From the NCBI RefSeq assembly GCF_002929555.1, contig NZ_PJJP01000035.1:109748-173747 (forward strand): 64,000 nucleotides of DNA, in the 5' to 3' direction. The translations under genes and the position numbers were made by a program. The notes beneath the pieces are model-generated. The model saw only the letters and a list, made by a program, of their open reading frames with translations. It searched no databases and was not told the origin of the DNA. Below are positions 41,887 to 50,431 of this stretch, piece after piece (position 1 is the stretch's first letter; each line of letters starts with the position of its first letter). Source of the DNA: Cryobacterium sp. N22. Its GTDB lineage: Bacteria; Actinomycetota; Actinomycetes; Actinomycetales; Microbacteriaceae.

Positions 41887-42078
41887 ATACGCTACTGGAA
41901 TTCGTCGGGAATGCAAGGGAATGCGGATCATTGGCCGAGTTCGCACTGAGTTCGCGCCGAGCTTCACCCTGAGCTTCACCCCAAGGCGATGAGGCGCATC
42001 TTCGATTACGGGTGAAGGGTCTTCATCGGACACGCCGCGGCATCCGCGGCTCGCCGTTTGCCTGAGAGGAGCCGAGCG

Positions 42079-42996
42079 ATGACCGGCAGCGACCTACCGA
42101 GCTGGACCGACGGACCGGCGGAGCGTGCCGTGCGTGCCTTCGTGACCACGGCGACCACCCCCGGACCTGGCTTCGTCGACGTGGCCGACCGCATTGCCGC
42201 GTTCGACAATGACGGCACGCTGTGGTCGGAGCAGCCGGTTCCCCCGCAGTTCGATTTCGTCTTTCGCAAGTGGGGCACGGAGGTGGCGGCCGACCCCTCA
42301 CTGGCGGATATCCAGCCCTACAAGGCGCTCGTGGAGCGCGACAGGTCCTTCTTCGGCCGAGTCCTGGCGCAGGACCCGGAGACCATCGCGGCGTTGCTCG
42401 CCGCATTCGGGCGCTCGTGGGCGGGTGCGACCCCGGGCGACTTCGACGCCGAGGTGCGGGTCTGGCTTGAGACCGTCAAGCAGCCCAAGTTCGACGTGCC
42501 GTACATCGACCTCGTGTACCGGCCGATGCTCGAGCTGATCGAGTACCTCAAGGCCCACGACTTCCGGGTGTTCGTCTGCTCCGGCGGCGGACGGGATTTC
42601 ATGCGCACCTTCGCCGAAGAGACCTGGGGCATCTACAAGGAGAACGTGATCGGCACCGCGGCCGACTACAGATACGTCGACGGCACGATCGTCCGGACCG
42701 AATCCGTGCTCGGCGGACTCGACATCGGCCCCGGCAAGCCGGAGCACATCTTCGCCCAGACGGGCCGGCTGCCCGTCTTCGCCGGCGGCAATGCGGATGT
42801 CGACATCGAGATGCTGGAATCGGCGAAATTTGCGTTGATCGTTCGGCACGACGACGACCAGCGCGAATTCGGGTACACCTCCGGTGCCGAAAAGGCCTTC
42901 GCCCGGGCCGCCGAGCTCGGCTGGACCGTGGTGAGCATCAAAGACGACTGGTCCACCGTCTTCGGCGTCAGCCCCGGCTCGCCCTTCACTGGTTGA
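42079..42996 (+). CDS. HAD-family phosphatase
   Basis: The 305-residue protein has motif I AFDNDGTLW (nucleophile D43, acid D45), motif II VFVCSGGGRDF (Ser/Thr), and motif III-IV around PGKPEHI and FAGGNADVD. It resembles the haloacid dehalogenase phosphoserine phosphatase-like group. ATG 42079 has GAGGAG eight bases upstream. No partner is obvious; family A repeats start inside its last codons. Confidence 0.8.
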   Translation: MTGSDLPSWTDGPAERAVRAFVTTATTPGPGFVDVADRIAAFDNDGTLWSEQPVPPQFDFVFRKWGTEVAADPSLADIQPYKALVERDRSFFGRVLAQDPETIAALLAAFGRSWAGATPGDFDAEVRVWLETVKQPKFDVPYIDLVYRPMLELIEYLKAHDFRVFVCSGGGRDFMRTFAEETWGIYKENVIGTAADYRYVDGTIVRTESVLGGLDIGPGKPEHIFAQTGRLPVFAGGNADVDIEMLESAKFALIVRHDDDQREFGYTSGAEKAFARAAELGWTVVSIKDDWSTVFGVSPGSPFTG

Positions 42997-43070
42997 GACT
43001 GTCGTCCGCTGGTTGAGCCTGTCGTCCGCTGGTTGAGCCTGTCGTCCGCTGGTTGAGCCTGTCGAAACCC
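42991..43070. repeat. Tandem 20-bp repeat, family A, locus 2
   Basis: Four head-to-tail units start at 42991, 43011, 43031 and 43051; three read GGTTGAGCCTGTCGTCCGCT or differ by one base, and the last is GGTTGAGCCTGTCGAAACC. The first unit supplies the stop codon of the HAD gene. The block lies between convergent genes. Confidence 0.8.
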
Positions 43071-43095
43071 GGTGACCCGCCTGCGGGCCCAGGCC

Positions 43096-43863
43096 TCAGC
43101 TCAGCAGCACCGCGGTGATGCGCGCGCGGAAGAACTCACCCTCATCCTGCCGAGCGGTGCCCCACCACCAGCCCGCGGTCAAGGTAGCCGGCAGCGTCAG
43201 ACCCGCGTGCTGCTGCTCGGTATGCACTGTGCAACCGAAGGGATATCGTCCGAACGGTGCCCCACCGGGATTCCCCCAGCGTGACAGGAACGCCGACTGC
43301 ACCTCGCCCCGCGGCCCGATACCCAGTTCGACGGATTCCTCTTCGCCGTCGATCTGCCAGGTGCCGATGACGTGATCTGCCGAACGGCCGACCGTCCAGA
43401 CCGCCGAGCGGAAGCCGGTGGGGGCGAGCACGATTTCGCTGGCCAGGCGCCCGGCGGCGCTGCGGGCCACGTCGGCGCCGACGGCGGTCACCACGGGAAA
43501 GAGCCCGAGCATCCGCCAGCGCATCTCGCCCGTGCCGGCGCTGAACCGGTCGAAGCCGCGCACGGGCAGGCCGGCCACCCAAGCCGTCGCGGCCCAGATA
43601 TAACCGGCGCCGGGAACGATGACCTGACGGGCGGAAAACCGCCGCCAGGCGCCGAGCCTGATCTCGCCGCGCATGGTCACCTGCACCGAGCCCGAGAGAG
43701 GTGTGCCCGTGGGGATGGCGTGAATCAGCCAGCGCCGCGCGGGTTCGGGCAGCTGCGCCACGAGCTCAGGAGCGAAGACCTCGGTCGGGGCGGGGCGGGC
43801 GGCCAGCTGGTGCCACGCCTCGCTCACCTGCCGGGCTTCCGCCGGCACGTGGTTGGCCCTCAT
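43096..43863 (-). CDS. DUF6544-like protein
   Basis: The 255-residue protein lacks a signal or membrane helix. It contains PEPARRWLIHAIPTGTPLSGSVQVTMRGEIRLG and later YIWAATAWVAGLPVRGFDR, WRMLGLFPVV and TLPATLTAGWWWGT, a pattern I associate with DUF6544/DUF6920 proteins. Function unknown. Its start overlaps the stop of the TetR gene (ATGA), so the two are coupled and it is probably the TetR target. Confidence 0.6.
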   Translation of the reverse strand: MRANHVPAEARQVSEAWHQLAARPAPTEVFAPELVAQLPEPARRWLIHAIPTGTPLSGSVQVTMRGEIRLGAWRRFSARQVIVPGAGYIWAATAWVAGLPVRGFDRFSAGTGEMRWRMLGLFPVVTAVGADVARSAAGRLASEIVLAPTGFRSAVWTVGRSADHVIGTWQIDGEEESVELGIGPRGEVQSAFLSRWGNPGGAPFGRYPFGCTVHTEQQHAGLTLPATLTAGWWWGTARQDEGEFFRARITAVLLS

Positions 43864-44534
43864 GTCGTGGCCCTGGCGTTCGCGGTGCGGTACGGGTGCC
43901 GGGGCGCGCCGTGGGCCGGCGCCATCCCGTAGCGGGCGAGCACGAGCTGCACGGCGAGCCGGGGCGCGTCGGGGTCCGCGGGTGCCCCGGTGATGAGCGC
44001 CCGCACGTACAGCGGGCCGGCCAACGCGTCGAGCACGAACTCGACATCGGTGTCCGGCAGCAGTTCAGCGGTGGTGATGCCGCGCTGCACCGCATCCCGC
44101 CACAGCCGTCGGGTGGGCTCGACGATCAGGGTGCGATAGCTCGCGGCGAGCTGCGGGTCGGTCGCCATCGCGGCGACGAGCCCGGGCAGCACCCGACCGA
44201 GCGGCGTTTGCGTGAGCGTCACCGACAGCCGGGTGGCGTAGTCGAGGAGCTGTTCGGCGACGCTGCCGACGCGCACGCCGGTCTCCCCCGGCATCTGCGT
44301 GGCCATCGCCTCGACAACGAGCTGGGACTTCTGCGGCCACCGTCGGTACACGGTCGGCTTGCCCACCCCGGCCCGCCGGGCGACGCCGGCGATGCTGAAG
44401 CCGGCGTAGCCGACCTCACCGAGCATCTCGAGCGCCGCAGCGATGATGGCCGCATCGATGTCGGGATGCCGCGGTCGCCCGCGCTCCCGCGCGTGCCCGC
44501 GTTGCGGCCCGGTGGCCATCTCGTCCGGTGTCAT
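43860..44534 (-). CDS. TetR-family regulator
   Basis: The 224-residue protein has an Arg-rich N-terminus and a TetR helix-turn-helix: FSIAGVARRAGVGKPTVYRRWPQKSQLVVEA. The C-terminal part resembles the TetR_C_11-like group. ATG 44534 has GGAGGG seven bases upstream. A perfect palindrome lies in its promoter. Confidence 0.82.
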   Translation of the reverse strand: MTPDEMATGPQRGHARERGRPRHPDIDAAIIAAALEMLGEVGYAGFSIAGVARRAGVGKPTVYRRWPQKSQLVVEAMATQMPGETGVRVGSVAEQLLDYATRLSVTLTQTPLGRVLPGLVAAMATDPQLAASYRTLIVEPTRRLWRDAVQRGITTAELLPDTDVEFVLDALAGPLYVRALITGAPADPDAPRLAVQLVLARYGMAPAHGAPRHPYRTANARATT

Positions 44535-44548
44535 CACTGTTCCCTCCA

Positions 44549-44573
44549 ATAACGTTACGGCTCGTAACGTTAT
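44549..44573. promoter_or_regulatory. Perfect TetR palindrome
   Basis: ATAACGTTACG, three centre bases and CGTAACGTTAT form a perfect palindrome 15-39 bp upstream of the TetR start. It is a clear autoregulatory site. Confidence 0.8.
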
Positions 44574-44630
44574 AACGAGTGTATCGATGTGCGGCGGAAC
44601 GATCTGCGGCAGGGGCTCGCTTTCCCCTCG

Positions 44631-44647
44631 TATATCTGATAGATATA
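44631..44647. promoter_or_regulatory. PadR-type operator
   Basis: TATATCT-GAT-AGATATA is a perfect inverted repeat 26 bp upstream of the PadR gene. The AT-rich site stands out from the GC-rich surroundings and probably overlaps the promoter. Confidence 0.7.
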
Positions 44648-44672
44648 TCTAGAAGATAGAGGGAGCCTGTTC

Positions 44673-45260
44673 ATGGCAACGTCAGACCAGACCCAAATGG
44701 CCGTCCTCGGCGGCCTCAGCATCGCCCCGATGACGGGTTATGCCCTGCGGGAGCAGATCCGGGATGCCCTCGGGCATTTCTGGGCGGAGAGCTTCGGGCA
44801 GATCTACCCCGCGCTCACGGCGCTCGAACGCGACGGGCTGATCGAGCGCCAGGCGGCCCTCCGGGCCGGCTCCTCCACGTTCGCCCTCACGCCGCTGGGC
44901 ACCGAGCGCCTGCGCGAGTTGCTCGCCGAGACGCCGGTGATGCCGAAACCGCGGAACGGTGTGCTGCTGCGGCTGTTCTTCGGACGCCAGCTCGGCGAGG
45001 AGGCCTGCCGCCAGCTGGTGGCGGACACGCGGGCCACGGCCGAGGCGGAACTCGCCGAGATGCGCCGCATCCGCGAGGAATTGCAGGCCGACACCGGACC
45101 GGATGCGCCGTACATCCTGCTCACCGTGCTGGCCGGCGAGCATGCCGCGCGCGCCTCGCTCGCCTGGGCGGATGAGGCGCTGGGAGTTCTCGACGGCCTG
45201 GCGTCGGCGGCCTCGCCCGCGGCCACGCCCGCTGCCGCGCCCGCGCGGGAGCACTCATGA
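44673..45260 (+). CDS. PadR-family regulator
   Basis: The 195-residue protein has a PadR winged helix: MAVLGGLSIAPMTGYALREQIRDALGHFW-ESFGQIYPALTALERDGLIER, then the Vir-like C-terminal helices (LAEMRRIREELQ) and an Ala/Pro-rich tail. GAGGGAG precedes the ATG. It leads an operon with two membrane proteins; the overlap with the first (ATGA) suggests it controls them. Confidence 0.85.
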   Translation: MATSDQTQMAVLGGLSIAPMTGYALREQIRDALGHFWAESFGQIYPALTALERDGLIERQAALRAGSSTFALTPLGTERLRELLAETPVMPKPRNGVLLRLFFGRQLGEEACRQLVADTRATAEAELAEMRRIREELQADTGPDAPYILLTVLAGEHAARASLAWADEALGVLDGLASAASPAATPAAAPAREHS

Positions 45261-45727
45261 GCGCCATCTCGACGGCCTCGCGACGTCGCGACCGCCTCTT
45301 CCCCCGGCGGCAGACCGCGGTTGCCGTCGCACTCGGGTTCCTCATCGTGGTCGCCTTCCAGATCAGCCTGACGCTCGGTGCACCATTCGGAGCCGCCGCG
45401 CTCGGCGGCGCGAACGCCGGCGCCCTGCCGGCCGAGCTGCGGATGGTCACCGCCGTGAGCGCGGTCATCTGGATTGCCGCAGCCGTCATCGTGCTCGCTC
45501 GGGGTGGGCTCGCAATCGTGCGCGTGCCATCCGCGCTGAGTCGCTGGGGAACCTGTGCGCTGGTGGGGTATCTCGCGCTGGGCGCGCTCATGAACCTGGC
45601 TTCGTCCAGCCCCTGGGAACGATTCGGCTGGGCGCCGTTCACGGCGGTGCTGTTCGGGCTGACGCTGCTTCTGGCACTCAGCGACCGCGCGGGGCAGCCG
45701 GCCCAGCCGACGGGGGCGCGGCCGTGA
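45257..45727 (+). CDS. Four-helix membrane protein, copy 1
   Basis: The 156-residue protein has four membrane helices after a basic start. It shares with the next gene the motif L-GAP-G--A-GG (external side of helix 1) and N-AS---PER(F/W)---P--AVL-GLT-L-AL at the end, so the two are paralogues. I do not know the family. It is coupled to padR and to copy 2 by ATGA/GTGA overlaps; the pair may form a heteromeric membrane unit. Confidence 0.7.
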   Translation: MSAISTASRRRDRLFPRRQTAVAVALGFLIVVAFQISLTLGAPFGAAALGGANAGALPAELRMVTAVSAVIWIAAAVIVLARGGLAIVRVPSALSRWGTCALVGYLALGALMNLASSSPWERFGWAPFTAVLFGLTLLLALSDRAGQPAQPTGARP

Positions 45728-46116
45728 GCGACGCGGTGGCGACCGGCGCGGCCGCTGTCTTCTGCGTGCTCATGGCCGGCCTGATCGTCTTCCAGGCCGC
45801 ACTCATCGCCGGGGCGCCGCTGGGGCACTTCGCCTGGGGCGGCCAGGACCGGGTGTTGCCGATCCGCAAACGCCTGGGCAGCGCCACCTCGATCGGTCTC
45901 TACCTGATCTTCGCGGTGCTGGTGCTGCAGCGGGCCGGGCTGGCCGACGTCATCCCGTGGCCCGGGGTCGTCACAGTCGCGACCTGGGTCCTGGCCGGGT
46001 ACTTCCTGCTCGGCATCGTGCTGAACGCGGCCTCACGGTCGCGCCCGGAACGGTGGACCATGGCGCCGCTGTGCGCGGTACTGGCGGGCCTCACGGTGCT
46101 CGTGGCCCTGGGCTGA
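45724..46116 (+). CDS. Four-helix membrane protein, copy 2
   Basis: The 130-residue protein starts at GTG 45724, overlapping the previous stop. It has four helices and the shared motifs AGAPLGHFAWGG and NAASRSRPERWTMAP-CAVLAGLTVLVALG. It is shorter and less basic at the N-terminus than copy 1. Function unknown. Confidence 0.68.
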   Translation: MSDAVATGAAAVFCVLMAGLIVFQAALIAGAPLGHFAWGGQDRVLPIRKRLGSATSIGLYLIFAVLVLQRAGLADVIPWPGVVTVATWVLAGYFLLGIVLNAASRSRPERWTMAPLCAVLAGLTVLVALG

Positions 46117-46182
46117 CCCGCCCGGCGCGGCCCGGGGCGGCCCGGCTCGCGGCACGCGTCGGCCCCGGCGGCACGCGATAGT

Positions 46183-46216
46183 CCCGGCGGCACGAGTTAT
46201 ACCGTGTGCCGCCGGG
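46183..46216. terminator. Hairpin between convergent genes
   Basis: CCCGGCGGCAC (46183-46193) pairs perfectly with GTGCCGCCGGG (46206-46216) around a 12-base loop; the 5' arm sequence is also repeated just upstream (~46164). It lies between the convergent membrane-protein and MFS genes. Confidence 0.65.
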
Positions 46217-46293
46217 CATAAACCGTGCCGCGAGAAGGCGGGCGACCGCGGCGGATGTCCGCGGCGGGCGACCGCTACGGCGTCGCTGGGACC

Positions 46294-47712
46294 TCACCTC
46301 ACGCGGGGCCCTGACCGCTTCCGGTCCACCACGAAGACGGCGGCCACGACGAGGGCCAGCCCGAGCAGCAGCGCGCCGGTCGTGAGGGCAGCGGAGGCCT
46401 CCCGGGCCACGGCGGCCGCACTGTCACCGCCGCCGGTCACCCCGGCCGCGACGGCCACCAGCACCGCGAGGCCGAGCGAGCCGCCCAGCTGGTGCGCCAC
46501 ATTGACCAGGCCGGAGCCGGCGCCGGCGTCGCGGGGTTCGATCCCGGCCACGCCGGCCGCGGTCATCGGTGCGAAGGCGAGCCCCTGGCCGAAGCCGATG
46601 AGCACCATGGGCAGGGCGACCGCGGTGAGGTACTCGCTGTCGACGCCGACCCGGCCGAGCCAGAGCATCCCGACGAAGGTGATGCCGATGCCGGTGACGA
46701 GCAGCGCCGAATTGCCGAACCGGCGGGTGAGCCGCGGGATGCCCAGCGCCACGGCGAAGTTCACCACGGTCATCGGCAGGAAGCCGAGCCCGGCCTGCAA
46801 CGGGCTGAAGCCGAGCACGCCCTGCAGGTACTGGGTGATGAAGAAGAAGTAGCCGAGCATGGCGCCGAGGAAGAGCATCCGGGTGCCGTTCGCGCCGGAG
46901 CGCTGCCGGTTGCGGAACAGGCGCAGCGGCATGATCGGCTGGGCCGCCTTGGACTCGATGAGCACGAACAGGGCCAGCAAGAGCACGCCGGCGGCGACCG
47001 CCGCGAGGGTGAGCGGGTCGGCCCAGCCGTCTTCGGCGGAGCGGACGATGCCGTAGACCAGCGCGGTCATGCCCAGGGTGGAGGTGATGGCGCCGAGCAC
47101 GTCGAACCGGCCGGACTGGCGCGTCGACGAGGGGATGAAGCGCAGCGCGGCGATGATCATCAGCGCGCCGATCGGCACGTTGATCAGGAAGCCGACCCGC
47201 CAGGAGGTGAGGTCGGCGAGCACGCCGCCGAGCACCAGGCCCACGCTCGCGCCGATGCCGGCCACGGAGCCATAGGCGGCCACGGCACGGGTGCGGGCGT
47301 GTCCCTCGGCGAAGCTGGCGGTGAGCAGGGACAGGGTGGCCGGCGCGAGGATCGCGGAGCCGACTCCCTGCACGGCCCGGGCGATGAGCATCCACTCGGC
47401 CGAGGGCGCGGCACCGATGGCCAGGGAGGCCAGCGCGAAGATCGACAGGCCGAGAATGAACATGCGGCGTCGGCCGAAGACATCGCCGGCGCGGGCGCCC
47501 AGCAACAGCAGGCCGCCGAAAACGAGCGTGTAGGCGTTCTGCACCCAGGAGAGCCCCGCGGTGCTGAAGCCGAGGTCGTCCCGGATGCGGGCCAGGCCGG
47601 TGAACACAATCGAGTTGTCCAGGATGATCATGAAATAGCTGACCAGGATGATCGCGAGGATCGCGCCGGTGTGCACCCGAGTCGGGCGGGGCGTGGTGGC
47701 TGTCGTCGTCAT
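46294..47712 (-). CDS. DHA2-type MFS exporter
   Basis: The 472-residue transporter has about 14 helices and DHA2 marks: SYFMIILDNSIVFTGL in helix 1, SWVQNAYTLVFGGLLLLGARAGDVFGRRRMF (motif A) and RAVQGVGSAILAPATLSLL (motif C region). Such proteins export drugs or dyes with protons. The ATG at 47712 was chosen because the upstream 37 codons are basic and unlike the family. No adjacent regulator is clearly linked, though the TetR gene is divergent from it. Confidence 0.83.
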   Translation of the reverse strand: MTTTATTPRPTRVHTGAILAIILVSYFMIILDNSIVFTGLARIRDDLGFSTAGLSWVQNAYTLVFGGLLLLGARAGDVFGRRRMFILGLSIFALASLAIGAAPSAEWMLIARAVQGVGSAILAPATLSLLTASFAEGHARTRAVAAYGSVAGIGASVGLVLGGVLADLTSWRVGFLINVPIGALMIIAALRFIPSSTRQSGRFDVLGAITSTLGMTALVYGIVRSAEDGWADPLTLAAVAAGVLLLALFVLIESKAAQPIMPLRLFRNRQRSGANGTRMLFLGAMLGYFFFITQYLQGVLGFSPLQAGLGFLPMTVVNFAVALGIPRLTRRFGNSALLVTGIGITFVGMLWLGRVGVDSEYLTAVALPMVLIGFGQGLAFAPMTAAGVAGIEPRDAGAGSGLVNVAHQLGGSLGLAVLVAVAAGVTGGGDSAAAVAREASAALTTGALLLGLALVVAAVFVVDRKRSGPRVR

Positions 47713-47840
47713 GCTGCTTCTTTCGCGTGGGAACCGGTGCGGTTGGGTGACTCCAGTCAAAGCCCCGGTGCGGTATCGGTACAGGTTCTGTCGGAGCAGG
47801 TACTGGCGGGGCCTGCCAGACACCCACTTGCGAACGTCGG

Positions 47841-47864
47841 GAGAGTGAGTGTACAGTCACTCTC
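47841..47864. promoter_or_regulatory. TetR operator abutting its start codon
   Basis: GAGAGTGAGTGT and ACAGTCACTCTC form a 24-bp palindrome with one mismatched pair ending exactly at the base before the TetR ATG. A related site is found at 48454-48474. Placement would block both transcription and, if the mRNA is leaderless, the initiation zone; the divergent MFS promoter may be affected too. Confidence 0.78.
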
Positions 47865-48416
47865 ATGTCAACTCTCTCCACCGCCGAACTGCGGATGCCC
47901 GTCGTCGCGGCGAGCGCCGTGCGCGAATTCGCCCGCGGCGGCTACCACGGCACCACCATCGCCGATGTCGCCCGCGACGCCCGCATCTCCCCCGCCTACG
48001 TGTTCAAGCTCTTCCCGAGCAAGGAACGACTGTTCGTGGCGGCGCTCGACGACTGCTTCGAGCGCATCCTCGAGACACTCGCGGCCGGGGCCGACGCTGC
48101 GGCGGACCAGGGGCCCGATGCGGTGCTGGACGCGATGGGCGGCGCCTACGCAGAACTCATCAGCGACCGCACCTTGCTGCTGCTCCAGGTGCACGCCCAG
48201 TCCGTCGCCGACATCCCGGAGATCGGCCAGGCTCTCCGCGCCGGGCTGAAGAGGGTGACCCGCTTCGCCAAGACCCGCTCAGGGGCGAGCGACAGCGCCG
48301 TGCAGCGCTTCGTGGCCTATGGGCAGCTCTGCCACCTCATCGTCACGGCCGGCATCGACACGGTGCCCGACGAGTGGGCGACGATCCTGTCGCACGGCAT
48401 CCGCCACCCCGCCTGA
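47865..48416 (+). CDS. TetR-family regulator of the second MFS exporter
   Basis: The 183-residue protein has the helix-turn-helix TTIADVARDARISPAYVFKLFPSKERLFVAAL. The C-terminal domain is of the common TetR_C type. Its own operator abuts the ATG and a second copy lies upstream of the next gene, so it should repress both itself and the DHA2 exporter 77 bp downstream. Confidence 0.83.
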   Translation: MSTLSTAELRMPVVAASAVREFARGGYHGTTIADVARDARISPAYVFKLFPSKERLFVAALDDCFERILETLAAGADAAADQGPDAVLDAMGGAYAELISDRTLLLLQVHAQSVADIPEIGQALRAGLKRVTRFAKTRSGASDSAVQRFVAYGQLCHLIVTAGIDTVPDEWATILSHGIRHPA

Positions 48417-48453
48417 ACCGCCAGGACCCGCTCCGTTTTCGTTTGTCCAAAAT

Positions 48454-48474
48454 AGTGAGTGGCCAGTCACTCTC
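48454..48474 (+). promoter_or_regulatory. Second TetR operator, upstream of the MFS exporter
   Basis: AGTGAGTGGCCAGTCACT followed by CTC copies the TetR operator at 47841-47864 apart from the central bases. It lies 20-40 bp upstream of the exporter start. Confidence 0.75.
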
Positions 48475-48493
48475 TCCATGAAAGGTACCCATC

Positions 48494-49960
48494 ATGAGCC
48501 CTATCACCCGCCCGACGCGCACCCTCACCGGGGCGCTCCCACCGACTCCGCGGAGCAGCCATCGCTGGGCTGCCCTCACCGTGCTGGCCTTGGCGCAGTT
48601 CCTCGTCGTCCTCGACGCGTCCATCGTCAACATCGCCCTCCCCGTGCTCGGCGGCCAGCTGGGCCTGGACACCGTGGCCCTGGCCTGGGTCATCACCGCC
48701 TACGTGCTGCCGTTCGGCGGCCTGCTCCTCCTCGGCGGCCGGCTAGCCGACCGCTACGGCCACCGTCGGCTGTTCCTCCTCGGCACCGCGGGCTTCGTCG
48801 CAGCCTCCGTCCTCGCGGGCCTCTCCCTCACCGGCGGGATGCTGCTGGGTGCCCGCGCCGTGCAGGGGGCATCCGCCGCGCTGCTCGCCCCCGCGGCGCT
48901 GGCCTTGCTCACCCAACTGTTCCCCGCGAGCACCGACCGGGCGAAGGCTCTTGGCATCTGGGGCGCCGTGGCCGGCATCGGGTCGGCGGCAGGCGTGCTG
49001 CTCGGAGGCGTGCTGACCGCGAGCTTCGGCTGGCAGGCGGTGTTCTTCGTCAACGTGCCGGTGGGGCTGCTCGTGCTCGTCGCCATCCCGATCCTGATCA
49101 ACCGCGACCCCGCCGTAACCCCTTCCCGGCTCGACTTCCCCGGCGCGATCACCATCACGGGGGCGCTGGTCGCCGCGGTCGGTGCGCTCAGCAGCATCGA
49201 GACGGTCGGCTTCGCGTATCCGCTCACCCTGGGCCTGGCCGCCGCCGCCCTCGCGCTCGGCGCCGCGTTCATCGTCATCGAGCGCCGCACCGCCGAGCCG
49301 CTGGTACCGCTGGGCGTGTTCCGCAACCGCAACCTCAGCGCCGGCAACCTCGTGATGCTGCTGCTCGGCGCGGCGATGGTGGCCCTGTTCTTCGCCCTTT
49401 CGGTGTACCTGCAGGCCGTGCTCCACTACGACGCCCTGACCGCCGGCCTCAGCCAGCTGCCGCTCGCCGGCGCCCTGGTGCTCGTCGCCGGGATCGCCCC
49501 CGCACTCGTGGGCCGGCTGGGCATGAAGCGCACGCTGATCGGCTCCCTGCTGCTTCTCGCGGCCGGCCTCCTCTGGCTGGCAGCGGTGCCGAGTGACGCC
49601 GACTTCGCCGTGCACATCCTCGGCCCCAGCCTCGTCATCGGGGTCGGTCTCGGCGGCGCTTTCATCACCGCCACCCAACTGTCCGTCGACGGTGTCGCGG
49701 GCGGCGAGGCTGGCCTCGCGGGTGGACTCATCAACACGAGCCAGCAGATCGGCGGCGCGCTGGGCCTGGCGCTGCTCGCCTCCCTCGCGGCGGCCCGTAC
49801 CGGTGCGCTCGAAGCGTCTGGAGCCGCTGTGCCCGAAGCGCTGACCAGTGGTTTCTCGTGGCTGTTCCTCGGCACCGCGGCGTTCGCCCTCATCGGTGCC
49901 GGGGTCGCGGGCATCGCCCGTTCGACCGCTACCTCCACGTCCACGTCCACCTCAAACTGA
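48494..49960 (+). CDS. DHA2-type MFS exporter, TetR-controlled
   Basis: The 488-residue transporter has ~14 helices with FLVVLDASIVNIALP in helix 1, LAWVITAYVLPFGGLLLLGGRLADRYGHRRLF (motif A) and RAVQGASAALLAPAALALL. The tail is Ser/Thr-rich. GAAAGG precedes the ATG. Paralogous to the exporter at 46.3 kb, but separately controlled. Likely multidrug or metabolite efflux. Confidence 0.85.
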   Translation: MSPITRPTRTLTGALPPTPRSSHRWAALTVLALAQFLVVLDASIVNIALPVLGGQLGLDTVALAWVITAYVLPFGGLLLLGGRLADRYGHRRLFLLGTAGFVAASVLAGLSLTGGMLLGARAVQGASAALLAPAALALLTQLFPASTDRAKALGIWGAVAGIGSAAGVLLGGVLTASFGWQAVFFVNVPVGLLVLVAIPILINRDPAVTPSRLDFPGAITITGALVAAVGALSSIETVGFAYPLTLGLAAAALALGAAFIVIERRTAEPLVPLGVFRNRNLSAGNLVMLLLGAAMVALFFALSVYLQAVLHYDALTAGLSQLPLAGALVLVAGIAPALVGRLGMKRTLIGSLLLLAAGLLWLAAVPSDADFAVHILGPSLVIGVGLGGAFITATQLSVDGVAGGEAGLAGGLINTSQQIGGALGLALLASLAAARTGALEASGAAVPEALTSGFSWLFLGTAAFALIGAGVAGIARSTATSTSTSTSN

Positions 49961-49972
49961 ACGGATCCCACC

Positions 49973-50323
49973 ATGTCCTCAATCCCCACGCCCGCTCCCT
50001 TGGCTCCCACCTCCCGCCGCGCCCCGCGGTACGTGCAGATCTCGCTCTGGGCGATCCCCGTCATGGTCATCGGCCAGTTCTCGATGCTCGCCGTCATCCC
50101 CGTGGCACTCGTGCTCGTCGGCACCCTGCGTGACAGGCGTGTCCGGGCGTTGCGCTGGTGGGCCGGCCTGCTCGCGCTGGCCTATGCCGCTCCACTGGCC
50201 ATCTGGGTGCTGCGGCCGGACGGCGCACAGAGCCTGTCGAAGGACATGCATCCGGTGTTCGGCGCGCTGATCGTCGCCGTCGCGGCGGTGCTGCTCGTCA
50301 AGCTATACCGGCGCCAGCGCTGA
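49973..50323 (+). CDS. Small three-helix membrane protein
   Basis: The 116-residue protein has a Pro/Ala/Arg-rich start, three membrane helices and a basic tail (KLYRRQR). It lies 12 bp after the exporter and is probably co-transcribed. I do not recognise the family; it could be an accessory to the exporter or unrelated. Confidence 0.62.
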   Translation: MSSIPTPAPLAPTSRRAPRYVQISLWAIPVMVIGQFSMLAVIPVALVLVGTLRDRRVRALRWWAGLLALAYAAPLAIWVLRPDGAQSLSKDMHPVFGALIVAVAAVLLVKLYRRQR

Positions 50324-50431
50324 CTTTGCCTCACCGGACAGGTTGGCCGAGACCTGCAGTACGGTGAGTGCACATGCAATCAGCGCCCGCTCAGGCGGGG
50401 TTCCAGACGACCACCGTCGAGAGGTGACCGC

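Noticed and set aside
42991..43070. CRISPR-like array of 20-bp repeats
   Set aside because: The units are directly adjacent with no spacers and no cas genes are near.
46535..46545. GGTTCGATCCC, which looks like a tRNA T-loop
   Set aside because: It is inside the MFS coding sequence and has no matching acceptor, D or anticodon arms.
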